From Antilocapra americana (taxonomy: Eukaryota > Chordata > Mammalia > Artiodactyla > Antilocapridae): a stretch of 64,000 nt of DNA. Shown here piece after piece: positions 33,600 to 45,096 of the stretch. Positions within the stretch are counted from its first letter, which is position 1; each line of letters starts with the position of its first letter. The translations under genes were made by a program, and so were the position numbers. The notes under the pieces were generated by a model that did not search any database, was not told where the DNA came from, and saw only the letters and a program-made list of their open reading frames with translations. The stretch is taken from the NCBI GenBank assembly GCA_007570785.1, contig ML664161.1, positions 2,763,260 to 2,827,259 of the forward strand. The letters run 5' to 3'.

Positions 33600-34505
33600 C
33601 ATCACATTCCTGGATGTCTGGCTCTAGGTGAGTGATCACACTATTGTGATTATCTGGGTCATGAAGATCTTTTTTGTGCAGTTCTTCTGTGTATTCCTAC
33701 CACCTCTTCTTAATATCTTCTGCTTCTCATAGGTCCATGCCATTTCTGTCCTTTATCGAGCCCATCTTTGCATGAAATGTTTTCTTGGTATCTCTAATTT
33801 TCTTGAAGAGATCTCTAGTCTTTCCCATTCTGTTGTTTTCCTCTATTTCTTTGCATTGATCGCTCAGGAAGGCTTTTTTATCTATCCTTCCTATTCTTGG
33901 AACTCTGCATTCAAATGGGAATAACTTTCCTTTTCTCCTTTGCTTTTCACTTCCTGTCTTTTCACAGCTATTTGTAAGGCCTCCTCAGACAGCCATTTTA
34001 CTTTTTTGCATTTCTTTACCATGGAGATGGTCTTGATTCCTGTCTCCTGTACAATGTCACTAACCTCCATCCATAGTTCATCAGGCACTCTGTCTATCAG
34101 ATCTATTCCCTTAAATCTATTTCTCACTTCCACTGTATAATCATAAGGCATTTGATTTAGGCCACACCTGAATGGTATAGTGGTTTTCCCTACTTTCTTC
34201 AATTTAAGTCTGAATTTGGCAATAGGGAGTTTATGGTCTGAACCACAGTCAGCTCCCAGTCTTGTCTTTCCTGACTGTAGAGAGCTTCTCTATCTTTGAC
34301 TGCAAAGAATATAATTAGTCTGATTTCGGTGTTGACCATCTGGTGATGTCCATGTGTAGAGTCTTCTCTTCTGTTGTTGGAAAAGGGTGTTTCTTATGAG
34401 CGATGCATTCTCTCGGCAAAACTCTTAGCCTTTGCCCTGCTTCATTCTCTATTCCAATACCAAATTTGCCTGTTACTCCAGGTGTTTCCTGACTTCCTAC
34501 TTTTT
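33600..34505 (-). mobile_element. Second BovB copy, inverted, truncated at both ends
   Basis: Reverse complement of the BovB endonuclease end and linker. The minus-strand frames 34315-34512 (KVGSQETPGVTGKFG) and 33891-34202 correspond to 31905-32480 of the neighbour. It begins at the internal BovB motif GAGCCAGACATCC and lacks the reverse transcriptase and 3' end. Its mutations differ from the plus copy, so it is an independent copy rather than a recent inverted duplication. Confidence 0.92.
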
Positions 34506-34842
34506 TATTCATGAATTATAATCTATGAAATCAAATACTTTAGATATAAGCAGTTAATTATGCATCAGTTTTATCTCAATTTTGGTTTTTAAATATATAG
34601 CTTTAAATCTTGTCATTAAACTGATGGGGTTTGGAAGTGTTTATTTTATAATTCTGTTGGATTTGACGTGACGTCACCATGTGATTAGGCCAAAGGTAAG
34701 TTAGATGAAGAAAATCTTTACCTTAAGTTCTGTATTATTTCTGAAAGTGACTATAGCAGTGAACAAAATCAGTCAAAAGATCCATAATGCCTATATGATG
34801 AATATAAGCAAGTTATTTAAGACAAATCCAGCTTTTCCTGTT
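34506..34842. other. No recognised feature
   Basis: AT-rich. It contains TGACGTGACGTCACCA near 34663, a CRE-like palindrome that I note without functional claim. A (GTT)5 tract follows at about 34843-34858. Confidence 0.4.
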
Positions 34843-34890
34843 TGTTGTTGTTGTTGTTTAAGAGACTTGCTTACTCTAGTTTGTCAAAAA

Positions 34891-35022
34891 AGATGCCCTG
34901 GAGAAGGTATGGCAACCCACTCCAGTATTCTTGCCTGGAGAATTCTAGGAGAGCCTGGTGGATTTCAACTCATGGATCACTAAGAGTCTAACACAACTGG
35001 ATCAACTGACACTTTCACTTTA
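34891..35022 (+). mobile_element. 5'-truncated Bov-tA SINE
   Basis: It starts at AGATGCCCTGGAGAAGG, without the tRNA-like head, and ends ACACTTTCACTTT. It is the first of three SINEs in a row. Confidence 0.9.
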
Positions 35023-35032
35023 AATGACCTAT

Positions 35033-35243
35033 GGGCTTCTAGGTGGTTCAAACTGTAAAGGATCTGCCTGTAGTACAGAGACCTGGGTTTGATCCCTGGG
35101 TCAGGAAGTTCCCCTGGAAATGTGAATGGCAACCCACTCTACTATTCTTATCTGAAAAATTCTATGGACAGAGAATGGATTGAAGGCTACAGTCTATGAG
35201 GTCACAAACAGTCAAACATGACTGAGTGACTAACACACACACA
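35033..35243 (+). mobile_element. Bov-tA SINE
   Basis: GGGCTTCTAGGTGGTTC, GGGTTTGATCCCTGGGTCAG and ACCCACTCTACTATTC to GACTAACACACACACA. Full length. Confidence 0.9.
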
Positions 35244-35341
35244 GGCTTCTAGGTGGCGCTAGTGGTAAAGAAGCCTGGCAGGCTACCATCCAAAGGGTCT
35301 CAAAGAGTCAAACATGACTGAAGTGACTTTGCATAGCACAA
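35244..35341 (+). mobile_element. Bov-tA SINE with large internal deletion
   Basis: The head GGCTTCTAGGTGGCGCTAGT runs to TGGTAAAGAA and jumps directly to GCCTGGCAGGCTACCATCC and the tail. About 110 bp of the middle is missing. Confidence 0.88.
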
Positions 35342-35344
35342 CAC

Positions 35345-37629
35345 AAATGCCTTTTATTAGTTCACTTGTTTCCCTTTGGAGACACATATATGAGTTGAGT
35401 ACGAAGTTATTTATCTTAAAATGCTATTTCTACATCAAATTTCCCATTTAATTCCAAATGCCATTTTATTTAAAATAGAGGAATTGTAATTTACTCATTT
35501 AAAATAGTTCAAATTAGAAAGTTTCTCTATTCACTGCTTCATTTTGTTTCAAATTCCTTAAACATTTTTTAATTATATTATTAGATTGTTTGCGAGCAAA
35601 TTCACCACCAGTACTGCCTGCAGATAATGAGTTAATATACAAACGAAAGTCCCAATGTGCTGGGATACTGTGGCATTTTAATGCCAATCAAAATATATTG
35701 GTTCTCTGACCTTCAGGGATCTTGCAGTGTATGAGAAACTTGGAAATTTTCAACATCATACTTAAACTCATGAAGACAAATTCAAACAAACAGAGAAGCC
35801 AGATCATTTTCTGATTTGTATGAATTTTCTTATTCATAGCAAATTTGACCAGAACTTACAATACTATTGACTTTTAATTAACATTGAAAAAAGGATTTCT
35901 GGGAAGCAAATTTTAAAAACAGAAAAAATAAATAAGGAATATAAAGATATGCTATTCTCAAAAGTTTAAAAGAAAAAATCACAGCCTATAAATTCATTAA
36001 TTTGCTTATGATATCTAGACAGAGAAGTTGTTTTATTACTTTATATCCAGAGGAGGAAAAAATATATATATATATATTTATCTTGAACATTTTAGCCCAT
36101 GTTTTAGCGCATGATATCATGGTCTATTTCTTTTATTCATGGAATTAAAATTTGCTATTGAATGGTTACCAAATATATGAGGTATTATATTTTAAGACAT
36201 TCTATTCATGAATTTGTTTGTATAGACATTTTGTACCCTTAACTTGATTATAAATTTCCCATGGAAAAGCGTTCACATCTCTTATATTTTTTTAATCCCA
36301 TCCCACATCTGCTTCCCTGATTGAAGCATTAAAGTCTCCTAATTGTCCCCATGTGTAGTCTTCTTCTGCCAACTTACATCAAAACAGTCTTCCTAAAGCT
36401 GATTCTCTGGTCTGATTACTTCCTTATTCTGGTTGAAATAGGGAGGTCGTAAGTGTCAACACCTAACTCAGAATACTGTTTAATGTCCATGCTGTTTCCC
36501 CAGAGATAAACTGTAGGCAAGGGATCAATACAAGTGAAATCAGCCTAAATTCACAGTTAGAGTCCCTGACAAGCCTGGCACTAGCTAGAAGTGACCAAGT
36601 GGAGAATTAGTCACACATAAGGAATTAGTTAGGCAGGTATTTCAAAAAGCCTATATAAGTAATTTTGGATTCTGAAAACTTTAGAGTAAGTTACCCTCAG
36701 TTGTGTCCAGATGTATTAGTCTCTGAAATATCACCTTAAGGCAAGCACTGGATTTGTCCAAAGCTGGAAGACTTGTAACTGATTTCTCTGTGGCTATGCA
36801 GCAGAGTTTATGAGGGAGTGTGGAGAAATCTGTCAAAAAGGAGAAAAAAGAAGTGGCTGCAACGAACTGAGATCTATCTTATGCTCCTGACTTCTTTCTA
36901 AAAAAATTCAAAATACACATAACTACTTATGGATAATGACTAATTTTTTCACCTGCTTTAAAACTGTTGTATACCTTTCATCCTAACTCTAAATGCATGT
37001 TGCGATTTCATCAAAGTGAAAGGATAGTGTTCCTGATACAGTCTCTGATATTAACTATCTTCACCTATCCAAATACATGTCACCTATATGAACTCTACAA
37101 CTCTTGGAGTGCAGCACATGTCCTACTTATTCATGTTTCTAACCAGCCCTTCTCAACCAGGGTTCTGAGAAAATTAAGCATTATTCTCTTTTGTTTTCAG
37201 TTCTCCCACGGAAGAGAAAGTTTAGAAAGTTTTTCTATTCACTGCTTCATTTTGTCTCAAACTCTTGAAACAGTTTTTAATTACACCATTAGGTTGTTTG
37301 TCATCTAGCATCATCTAGATGCATAAAAGATGAGTTAATTTATTATACACAATGAATGCTCCAAGCATTAGGGAAATTTTATCATGGAAACTCAGTTGAG
37401 AAGGTCTGCTTTGAAATTAAATTAAATCCAACTTGAGCACCAATTTTCCAAAAAAGAAGAGAAATCCAGTGTCAGTTATTTTGATCCCTCTTTATGTCTA
37501 CACAGGCAGACTCTTTGGAGACACTAAGGGTTTGTTTATCAGTTGTTCTCACTGCAGCTGCATTTTTCCCTGCGGTCCTGCATACTGCCATCAAAAATCC
37601 TGGTGCTAATGCTCACTGAAGTATTATTA
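35345..37629. other. No gene; a ~120-bp segment present twice
   Basis: Segments 35514-35640 and 37222-37345 are alike (TAGAAAGTTT, CTATTCACTGCTTCATTTTG, TTAGATTGTTTG versus TTAGGTTGTTTG, GATGAGTTAAT versus AATGAGTTAAT). A (TA)n lies at about 36060-36079. The frame at 36967-37308 overlaps the second copy and has no domain. Confidence 0.6.
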
Positions 37630-38108
37630 TTTTTGATAAGAACATAACATGAGATCTATTTTCTTAACAAAATTTTAAATGTACACTACTATGGGCATAC
37701 ATGTGTGCTAAGTCGCTTCAGTTGTGTCTGATTCTCTGCAACCCCATGGACTGTAGCCCACCAGGCTCCTCTGTCCATGGGATTCTCCAGGCAAAAATAC
37801 TGGAGTGGGCTCCTATGCCCTCCTCCAGAGGATCATCCTGACCCAAAGACTGAACCTGCGTCTCTTACGTCCCTTGCACTGGCAGGCAGATTCTTTACTA
37901 AGCGACCTGGGAAGCACATGTTGTTAAATATAGGAACAATGTATGTTTGGAGCTGATCCCCAAAACTTATTCATCTTGTATAAATGAAATTTTATAACCA
38001 TAGAACAGCAATTCTCCATTACTCCTTCCCATAGTGCCTGGCAACCATAATTCTATTCTCCGTTTCTGGGGGTTTGCCTACTTTAGATATTTCCTATAAG
38101 TTGAATCA
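37630..38108 (-). mobile_element. L1 3' UTR, minus strand, interrupted by a SINE
   Basis: GATCTATTTTCTTAACAAAATTT, AACTTATTCATCTTGTATAA, GCCTGGCAACCATAATTCTA and GTTGAATCATGCAGCATTCA are the reverse complement of L1 3' UTR and end-of-ORF2 sequence. The SINE lies at 37696-37916. Confidence 0.75.
37696..37916 (-). mobile_element. Bov-tA SINE nested in L1
   Basis: GTGTGCTAAGTCGCTTCAGT, CCCATGGACTGTAGCCCACC, TGGAGTGGGCTCCTATGCC and GGCAGGCAGATTCTTTAC, in reverse orientation. Confidence 0.93.
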
Positions 38109-38127
38109 TGCAGCATTCATTTCTGTG

Positions 38128-38745
38128 ACAAATAACCCAATTTAAAAAATGGCAATGAACTTCAATAGACATTTCTCCAAAGAATACATGCAAATGACCA
38201 ACAGGCATAGGAAAAGATGCTCAACATCACTGCTAATCAGGGAAATGCAAATCAAAATCACAGTAAAATAACAGCTCATACCCATTAGGATTGCTATTGT
38301 CCAAAAAATGAGATAACAAGTGCTTGTGAGGACACAGAGAAATTAAAACCATTGTGTACTGTTGGTGGGGATGTAAAATTTTGCAACTTTTAAGGAAAGC
38401 ATTATAAAGTTTCCTCAAAAATTTAAAAGTAGGACTACCATGTAACCCAGCAATCCCAATTCTGGTACATATGTAAAAGAATGGAAATAAGGATCTTGAA
38501 AAGATATCCATACTACCATATTCATTTCAGTGTTACCCTCAATAGCCAAGATAGAGAAACAAGCTAAATACTCATTGGTAGATGAATGGATAAAAAATGT
38601 GGCATGTATATATGTGTGTATATATATGTATAGATAGATAGATAGATATCTACTGGGCCATTAGTCAACCTAAAAAAAGAAGAAAATCTTGCCATATGTC
38701 ACAATATGGATTTACCAGGAGGACATTATACTAAGAAAACAACCC
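38128..38745 (+). mobile_element. L1 ORF2 segment in opposite orientation to the adjoining 3' UTR
   Basis: CATTTCTCCAAAGAATACATG, AATGCAAATCAAAATCAC, GTGTACTGTTGGTGGGGATG, AACCCAGCAATCCCAATTCTGG and GGACATTATACTAAG. In L1 this ORF2 part lies directly upstream of the segment at 37630-38108, so the pair is one minus-strand L1 with an inverted 5' part. It contains a GATA/TATG simple tract at 38608-38648. Confidence 0.8.
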
Positions 38746-40384
38746 AGTCAGTGAAGTGTTTTTTAATTCTTGATCTTTCAGTCCTAATCAGTGGGTTACG
38801 CTGGCTTCTCTGCCACCCCTTGCTAAGTTGAGCTACAATGGCTTCTTTAAGGCCATGGATATTGCTGACTATTCACCGAAGAAACACTCCCTCCATTTCC
38901 TTAAAGATATTCCTTAGAGGGAAATTTTCTGTCAATTCAGTGATTGAGATTCAGACCTTCTGCTGCCACATGAAATAGCCAAAAAAAAAAAAGGGGGGGG
39001 GTGTCTTCTTTAATGTGCTCCATTCCATGACTTGTGATCTGCAAATGACTTGAAATCTTTGTCCCATAGGATTAAATACTAGCAAAGAATCAAGTTTCTT
39101 TCTCTTGATCATCAAATAGCTTCATTTTCTTTCTCATCACCAACTACTTGGTTGTTTTATTCCCTCCATGAACCTAGACTCTAAAATCAGTTGGGCTTAT
39201 TTAGGAGCTGCCTTCATGATGATTTACTAGATCTTCACAGTTTTATCCTTTCTGGCTTTGAATAAGAAACATTGCTTACTCCCACTGTGGGTAGATAAAT
39301 CTTTTCAACTTGAGTAAATGCATCTTAAGGGATAGGCTTTCTCTTTTATTCATAACACAGCAAAAAAAAATGCTCAAAAATTTTGAGTTGAACAAATACA
39401 TAAGAAATTATAAAATACTTCATGATATCTGAAATAAAGTTCAGAGCTGAACTATTACTTTAATCCACCATGCTGGCCCCAGGGGCATGTTAGGGATTGC
39501 CACATTTAAAGCAGCTTGTTTTTCACTTAACTTCAGAAACGCTTCCTGATCCTTCTGAGTCTGACTTCATCAGCTAACATGAAACATGCTGCTCATTATT
39601 TAGCTTTTGTTTTCACTTCACTCTGTATTTATGACACTTGGTTACACTTTCCAGGCCATTATTTATGAAAGTTTAGAAAACACTTCTTGTATCCTAGGTT
39701 TCCTTAGGTAAGCATCCTTCCTAATTTGACTAATTCTTGGGACTATTTTGGCATTCATTCTTAAGCAGCTCTATCCTCAGATTTATTCTCAATCTTGAAG
39801 TATTAAAATCCAGTTGTAGGGACTCTATTTATTCACTCCTGGATTATCAGTGTTCAGTTTAGTACCCGGTGCAAATATATTTAGCTTGTATTTGATGGTA
39901 ACAAAATATTCCCCCATCTCCAAAAGCCATTATTTAAATTTTTAGTTTTAATTGCTTTGTATCACTTAAATAACCAAATCAACCTAACATTAAAAAAAAG
40001 TAAATAATCTGACAAATTTGTTAGTTTAAGTGCAGAACAGTTTCAACCTTGGCAGTGTCAGGAATGACACATGATTTGGGAAAACTTCTTTTAATGAGAG
40101 ATACAACTAATATATGGAGAAAACAGAGACATCTAAGAAATAAAAATATATCAATAATATAGACATTGAATAAGGTAAAAGCTAAGTTGGGCAGAAGGTG
40201 TATGTTGAAACCACCAAACAGAGAAAATCATTTCATGAGCTATCATCAGTTATGAAATTACAGCTTGCATTCATTCTATAGTGGCATTTTGTCCCATACT
40301 ACATATGTAAAAATCTAAAATTTGTCTTTTTGTGTTAGCACCTTAATTAGACAAACTTTATGCTCCAAAATAATGATTTATGTA
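38746..40384. other. No gene recognised; A12-G9 homopolymer junction
   Basis: A12 at 38981-38992 is followed directly by G9 (38993-39001). Otherwise no named repeat or domain-bearing frame. Confidence 0.5.
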
Positions 40385-40510
40385 TTGATGATATCAAATG
40401 CTGGTAAAGATACAAAGCAACAGGAACTCTCATTCATTGCTGGTTGGAATGCCAAATTACACAGTCACTTTGAAAGACAGTTTTCTGGTATATCTTACAA
40501 AGCTAATTTG
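40385..40510 (+). mobile_element. Decayed L1 ORF2 C-terminal fragment
   Basis: GGTAAAGATACAAAGCAACAGG and ACTCTCATTCATTGCTGGTTGG resemble the L1 'gaactctcatacactgctggtggga' region. Confidence 0.6.
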
Positions 40511-40559
40511 ATGAAGAATAAATCATGATGATAAAATAAATATTCTAAACAGATGAATA

Positions 40560-41225
40560 TTAGTAAAGAGATTGATTCAGTAATCAAAGCAAAGCAAAAA
40601 GTACAGGACCAGATGGCTTCACTGGTGAGTTCTACCAAATGTTCAGAAAATAATTAATATATATCCATTTCAAACTTTTCAGAACAAAAATACAGAAAAG
40701 AAGGGAACTTTTTCAAACTCACTTTAGGAGGCCTGTATTATATCAATATCAAAACCAGACTAATTTGCCACAAGAAAAGAAAAGTACAAGCCAATATCCT
40801 TGATGAACATAGAAGTAAACATTCTCAACAATTATTAACACATGCAATTCAGCAGTACATTAAATGGATAGAGGGGATAAAAGCCCACCATGAAAGAGTG
40901 GTTTTTATTCCAGAAATTCAAGACTGATTAAACACTGGCAAATAAGTCAATATGATACACCACATTAATAAAATGAAGGATTAAAATCATGATCATCTCA
41001 ATAGATGCAAAAAAAAAATTGACAAAATGTAGCATATTGTTTGAAAAAATTCTTAATGAAACAAGTATAGAGGGAATGCACCTCATTTAGGACAAGCCCT
41101 CAGCTAACTAATGATGCAAAGCTGAATGCTTTTCCTCTCAGATCAGGAACAAGATGAGGGTGTCACTTTTGTTTAACACACTACTGGAAGTCCTAGCCAT
41201 AGCAATTAGTTAAGAAAATAAAAGG
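40560..41225 (+). mobile_element. Decayed L1 ORF2 reverse-transcriptase region
   Basis: GGACCAGATGGCTTCACTGG, GAGTTCTACCAAATGTTC, AGCCAATATCCTTGATGAAC, AAATCATGATCATCTCAATAG and CTACTGGAAGTCCTAGCC are L1 reverse-transcriptase-region landmarks. In L1 this lies upstream of the segment at 40385-40510, so the two are not collinear. Confidence 0.85.
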
Positions 41226-41241
41226 AAAAAAAGGAACTAAA

Positions 41242-41804
41242 AAGCCTCTTGATAAAGGTGAAAGAGGAGAGTGAAAAAGCTTGCTTAAAACTTAAAATTC
41301 AAAAAACTAAGATCATGTCATTCAGTCCCATCACCTCATGGCAACTAGGTGGGGTGAAATTGGAAACTAGCAGATTTTATTTTTTTTTGGCTCCAAAATC
41401 ACTGTAGATGGTGACAATAGCCATGAAATTAAAAGATGCTTACTCCTTGGAAGAAAAGCTATGACAAAGTTAAAGATATGAAAAACCATATTAAAGAACA
41501 GAGACATCACTTTCTTGACAAAGGTCTGTCTATTCAAAGCCATGTTGTTTTTGTTCCAGTTGTCATGTGATGTCACTCCAGGTGTGAGAGTGAGACCATA
41601 AAGAATGCTGAGCACTGAAGAATAGAGCTTCAAAATGTGGTGCTGGAGAAGACTCTTAAGTGTCTCTTGTATAGCAGGGAGATCAAACCAGTCTGTCCTA
41701 AAGGAAATCAACCCTGAATATTCATTGGAAGGACTGATGCTGAAGCTCCAACACTTGGCCACATGATGTGAAGAGACGACTCATCAGGAAAAAAAAAAAA
41801 AAAG
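41242..41804 (+). mobile_element. BovB fragment ending prematurely in an A tail
   Basis: AGCCTCTTGATAAAGGTGAAAG, AAGATCATGTCATTCAGTCC, CCAAAATCACTGTAGATGG and GGAAGGACTGATGCTGAAG run to GACTCATCAGG, then 15 A (41790-41804). About 200 bp of the normal BovB 3' end is missing and replaced by the A run. Confidence 0.85.
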
Positions 41805-44013
41805 GACTCTGTGACCTCAGTAGTACAGCTTTCACTGGCTGAAAACACCCAAAAGGGACTAAGAATTCAAAGCTGTCTTCCTGAAGCATTCTCAGGAGCT
41901 GGCATGTTAAGTCCTTTTTTCCTATAGAGGGATCTCAGCAATTCATTTCAGGGCCCCCTCACAACTATGCATAGAACCTTATGTTAACAGTTCTTTTCTA
42001 TTATTACTTAGAACCATGTGATGAATTTTTGGTTTGTTTGGAATCACAGAACAATGATTCCATTGTATTCTGGCTTCTATTGTGCGGTTGAGAAAAGAAA
42101 AATTCATCTGATTGTTTTATTCTAGTTGACTTACTGTTTGTCTCTGGCAACTTTTAATTCTCTTTTTCTTGCTGTCTCACGCACACACACACCACACACA
42201 GAAAACCTTTATTTTTTTAATGTGTCTTCTACAGTTAAGCTATGATGTTGCTAGGTGGGGAATATTTTCATTCATCTTGGAAGAAATTTGGGAAGCTTTC
42301 TAGATATAAGATTTTGTGAGATTTTTCCTTTTTCTCAATGATAGGAACATTTAAGCAGTTATCTGAATTTTTTACCTGATGTTTCATGTTTTCTCTCCGT
42401 TATAGTCTTCTGTAAATATATGTGGTAAAAAAAAAAACCCTCTACATTAGTATTTTTATGATGCCTTTATTTTCCTTAGCTTTGTCTTTTTAGTTGATTC
42501 TGCATATTTAATTTTGCCTTATCTTCTTTTCATTAATTATTTTTTAGCTAAATTTATAATTTAATACATCTATAGAATTTTTAATTTAAATTATTATTTC
42601 CAAAAGTTATATTTTATTTTGCAAAGCTGATTTGCTTCCTCTTGTTCCATATCATTTTTTTTTCTTTTAGTTTTCAAAATTATATGCATGGTTACTTTGT
42701 ATTATGTGTCTGGTAAATCTTGTATCAGATTTTGACATGAACCTGTGAACTTTTCTTTACTCTATCTTTTAGCTTTGATACATGGGGCATTGTTCCATGA
42801 AATGTTTCAAAGATTAATTGTGAACTACCTCACCGTATTCATTAGAACTTTTCAGAATTTTTTTAAAGAGTAGATTGAAATATAGCTTCTTTAGAGAGCA
42901 CCTGCTTTGTTTCTGCTAGTCAACTAAGTAGAATGGTAAATCAATACCTGTGCTGTTTTTCAGACTACATAGCTTGTGTAAGTTTGGATTTAAAACCCTG
43001 AAAATGATAACTCTGTGGTTGCAAGTTTCTCAGGAAGATCTTTCCCCATCAACTCAACCCAAGGTTCATGAAGGATAATTGTCTTCAAAGTGAGATTTAT
43101 TTCTCATTCATCTTTACACTTAGACTGTAAATATTCATAGTCTCAGTTTTTTGCCCCATTTCAGCTTTAATATTGAATTGTTTTATTTTATTTCTAGTAT
43201 TGGGAATGGGCTATAGATGCTGTTCTTAATATCCTAGATTACATGCTTACAGCTTCCAGGTCTTGATAAAATTATGGTTTTGTCTCCTAAGTGCTTTCTA
43301 AATTTCCTATATTCACTCTGTTTCTGAGATCTATGGATTTGTTATTTTAAGTGTTTAGCAATGCTTTTCAAAAATGTACACATACACATTCACATCTATC
43401 TGTCTATGTATTCTAGTTATTTTAAATATTTTGATAAGAATGATAATTCAAATATCTATTCAATTATATTTCTGCAAATTTTAAGTTCCATGTATCAGTA
43501 TAAACATTTTAAACATTCTCAAAATTTTCTTTTTTAAATGGATGAAGCATAATGTCTGCTTACTTTGTCAAACAAGATGACCTTCATCAGATTTTCCAAA
43601 TATAAATTCAAGTATCTTATATACCTCACTGAGAATCATTGATTTTTAGCTTATCTGTTCAAAATTTTCTAAATTCTATAAAACATAAAGTATTAGTATT
43701 AATTCTGATAGTCTAATGATACATGTCATAAATTGTTAATAAGCATGAAGTCTTTACAACGTTTAGGAACTAGCTTTAAAATGATTGTGGGAGTATGATA
43801 AATTTGACATAGAAATCCAAAATAATTAGAATATCAATCTTTCCTTCTAGCTCTATATATTTGTCATAAGATGAAAATAAAATAGATTTTTCACTAAGTT
43901 ATGCAGTAAAGCATAAGCAATTATTTCAAACTTTTGAAAAGTATATGGAATTTGTAAAATATATGTGTATAATTAGGGTGATGTTTATATTTAAAAACCA
44001 TTAATGGAGAAAA
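41805..44013. other. No gene recognised; AT-rich, short CA tract
   Basis: An imperfect (CA)n lies at about 42181-42200. No repeat family or gene was confidently seen across this 2.2 kb. Confidence 0.5.
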
Positions 44014-44222
44014 GGGCTTCCCTGGTGATTCACCAATAAAGAATCCACCTGCCAATGCAGGAAATGTGGGTTGTATCCCTGGGTGAGTAATATCACCTGG
44101 AGAAGGATATGACAACTCTCTTCTAATCTTTCCTGAGAAAACCCATGACAGAGGGGCTTGATGGGTTGCAATCCATGGGATTGCAAAGTGTTGAAAATGA
44201 CATAGTGACTTAACAACAACAG
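44014..44222 (+). mobile_element. Bov-tA SINE
   Basis: GGGCTTCCCTGGTGATTCAC, CCACCTGCCAATGCAGG and GGGATTGCAAAGTGTTG, with the tail ACAACAACAGC. Confidence 0.9.
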
Positions 44223-44757
44223 CAAAATGGGGGGAAAGTTCAAAATAATAACAATGTTCTTATTTTAATATTCTCACTTATATATCAAATGTAACTCTAA
44301 ATAATTGAAAGAATAGAGTAGAAAGAAATAAGAAAATTTAGGTATGCCATGCCACAATGTCCTATACTATGAGAAACTCTAGATTGAACTCTAGAAAGTC
44401 AAGAAATGTAATGAATAAGGTATTGTCATTCTGATCTCCATCTTCTTCAGCTAGACATTTCGATCATGATATATCTGCTTTATACAGTGACAGCATTTTG
44501 TTTTATCTTTTGTAAGTCATCTCCAAAATGGCAGACCTACTTAACACTTTCACTAGATAGCTATAACCTTTGAAAATTACTTGTCTCATACAGATATATA
44601 AAAATGTAAACAGGAGACAGATTTGCCTGTAAGAGAATATTGGAAACAAGTGATTTAAAATTGCTAACACTTTGTTGTATAAAGTTTGGCTGCACTCAAA
44701 GCTGGAATAGACTGTTGTAAATGTCTAAGGAATGTTGGTAGCACATGTAAGCAGAAG
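44223..44757. other. No recognised feature
   Basis: AT-rich with no named repeat. Confidence 0.45.
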
Positions 44758-44805
44758 GCAAGAGCTGCAGAAAGCAAGAGCTGCAGAAAGCAAGAACTGC
44801 AGCAG
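44758..44805. repeat. Three tandem copies of a 16-bp unit
   Basis: GCAAGAGCTGCAGAAA occurs at 44758-44773 and 44774-44789. A third, diverged copy GCAAGAACTGCAGCAG lies at 44790-44805. The surroundings (44690-44860) may be an unrecognised LTR fragment. Confidence 0.9.
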
Positions 44806-44885
44806 GCAGAGCGCTTCTTCTGAAAGGCAGCTGTGCTATACGGTAGGTGTATGTTGTAAAGTAACATTAAGTTAGAGGAAAGAAA

Positions 44886-45073
44886 GAAAGTGAAAGTGAC
44901 TGTTGCTCAGTTGCATCTGATTCTTTATGACCCTATGGACTCTACAGTCCCTGGAATTCTCCAGGCCAGGATACTGGAGTGGGTAGCCATTCCCTTCTCC
45001 AGAAGATCTTCTCAACCCAGGTCTTCTGCATTGCAGGTGGATTCTTTACCAGCTGAACCACCAGGGAGGCCCA
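44886..45073 (-). mobile_element. Bov-tA SINE
   Basis: GTTGCTCAGTTGCATCTG, GGATACTGGAGTGGGTAGCC, ATTGCAGGTGGATTCTTTACC and CCACCAGGGAGGCCC, in reverse orientation. Head-to-head with the next SINE. Confidence 0.92.
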
Positions 45074-45096
45074 AGTTAGAGAAGGGGTATCTCAAC

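Noticed and set aside
34660..34680. CRE-like palindrome TGACGTCA
   Set aside because: A single 8-mer without promoter context or a nearby gene; could be chance.
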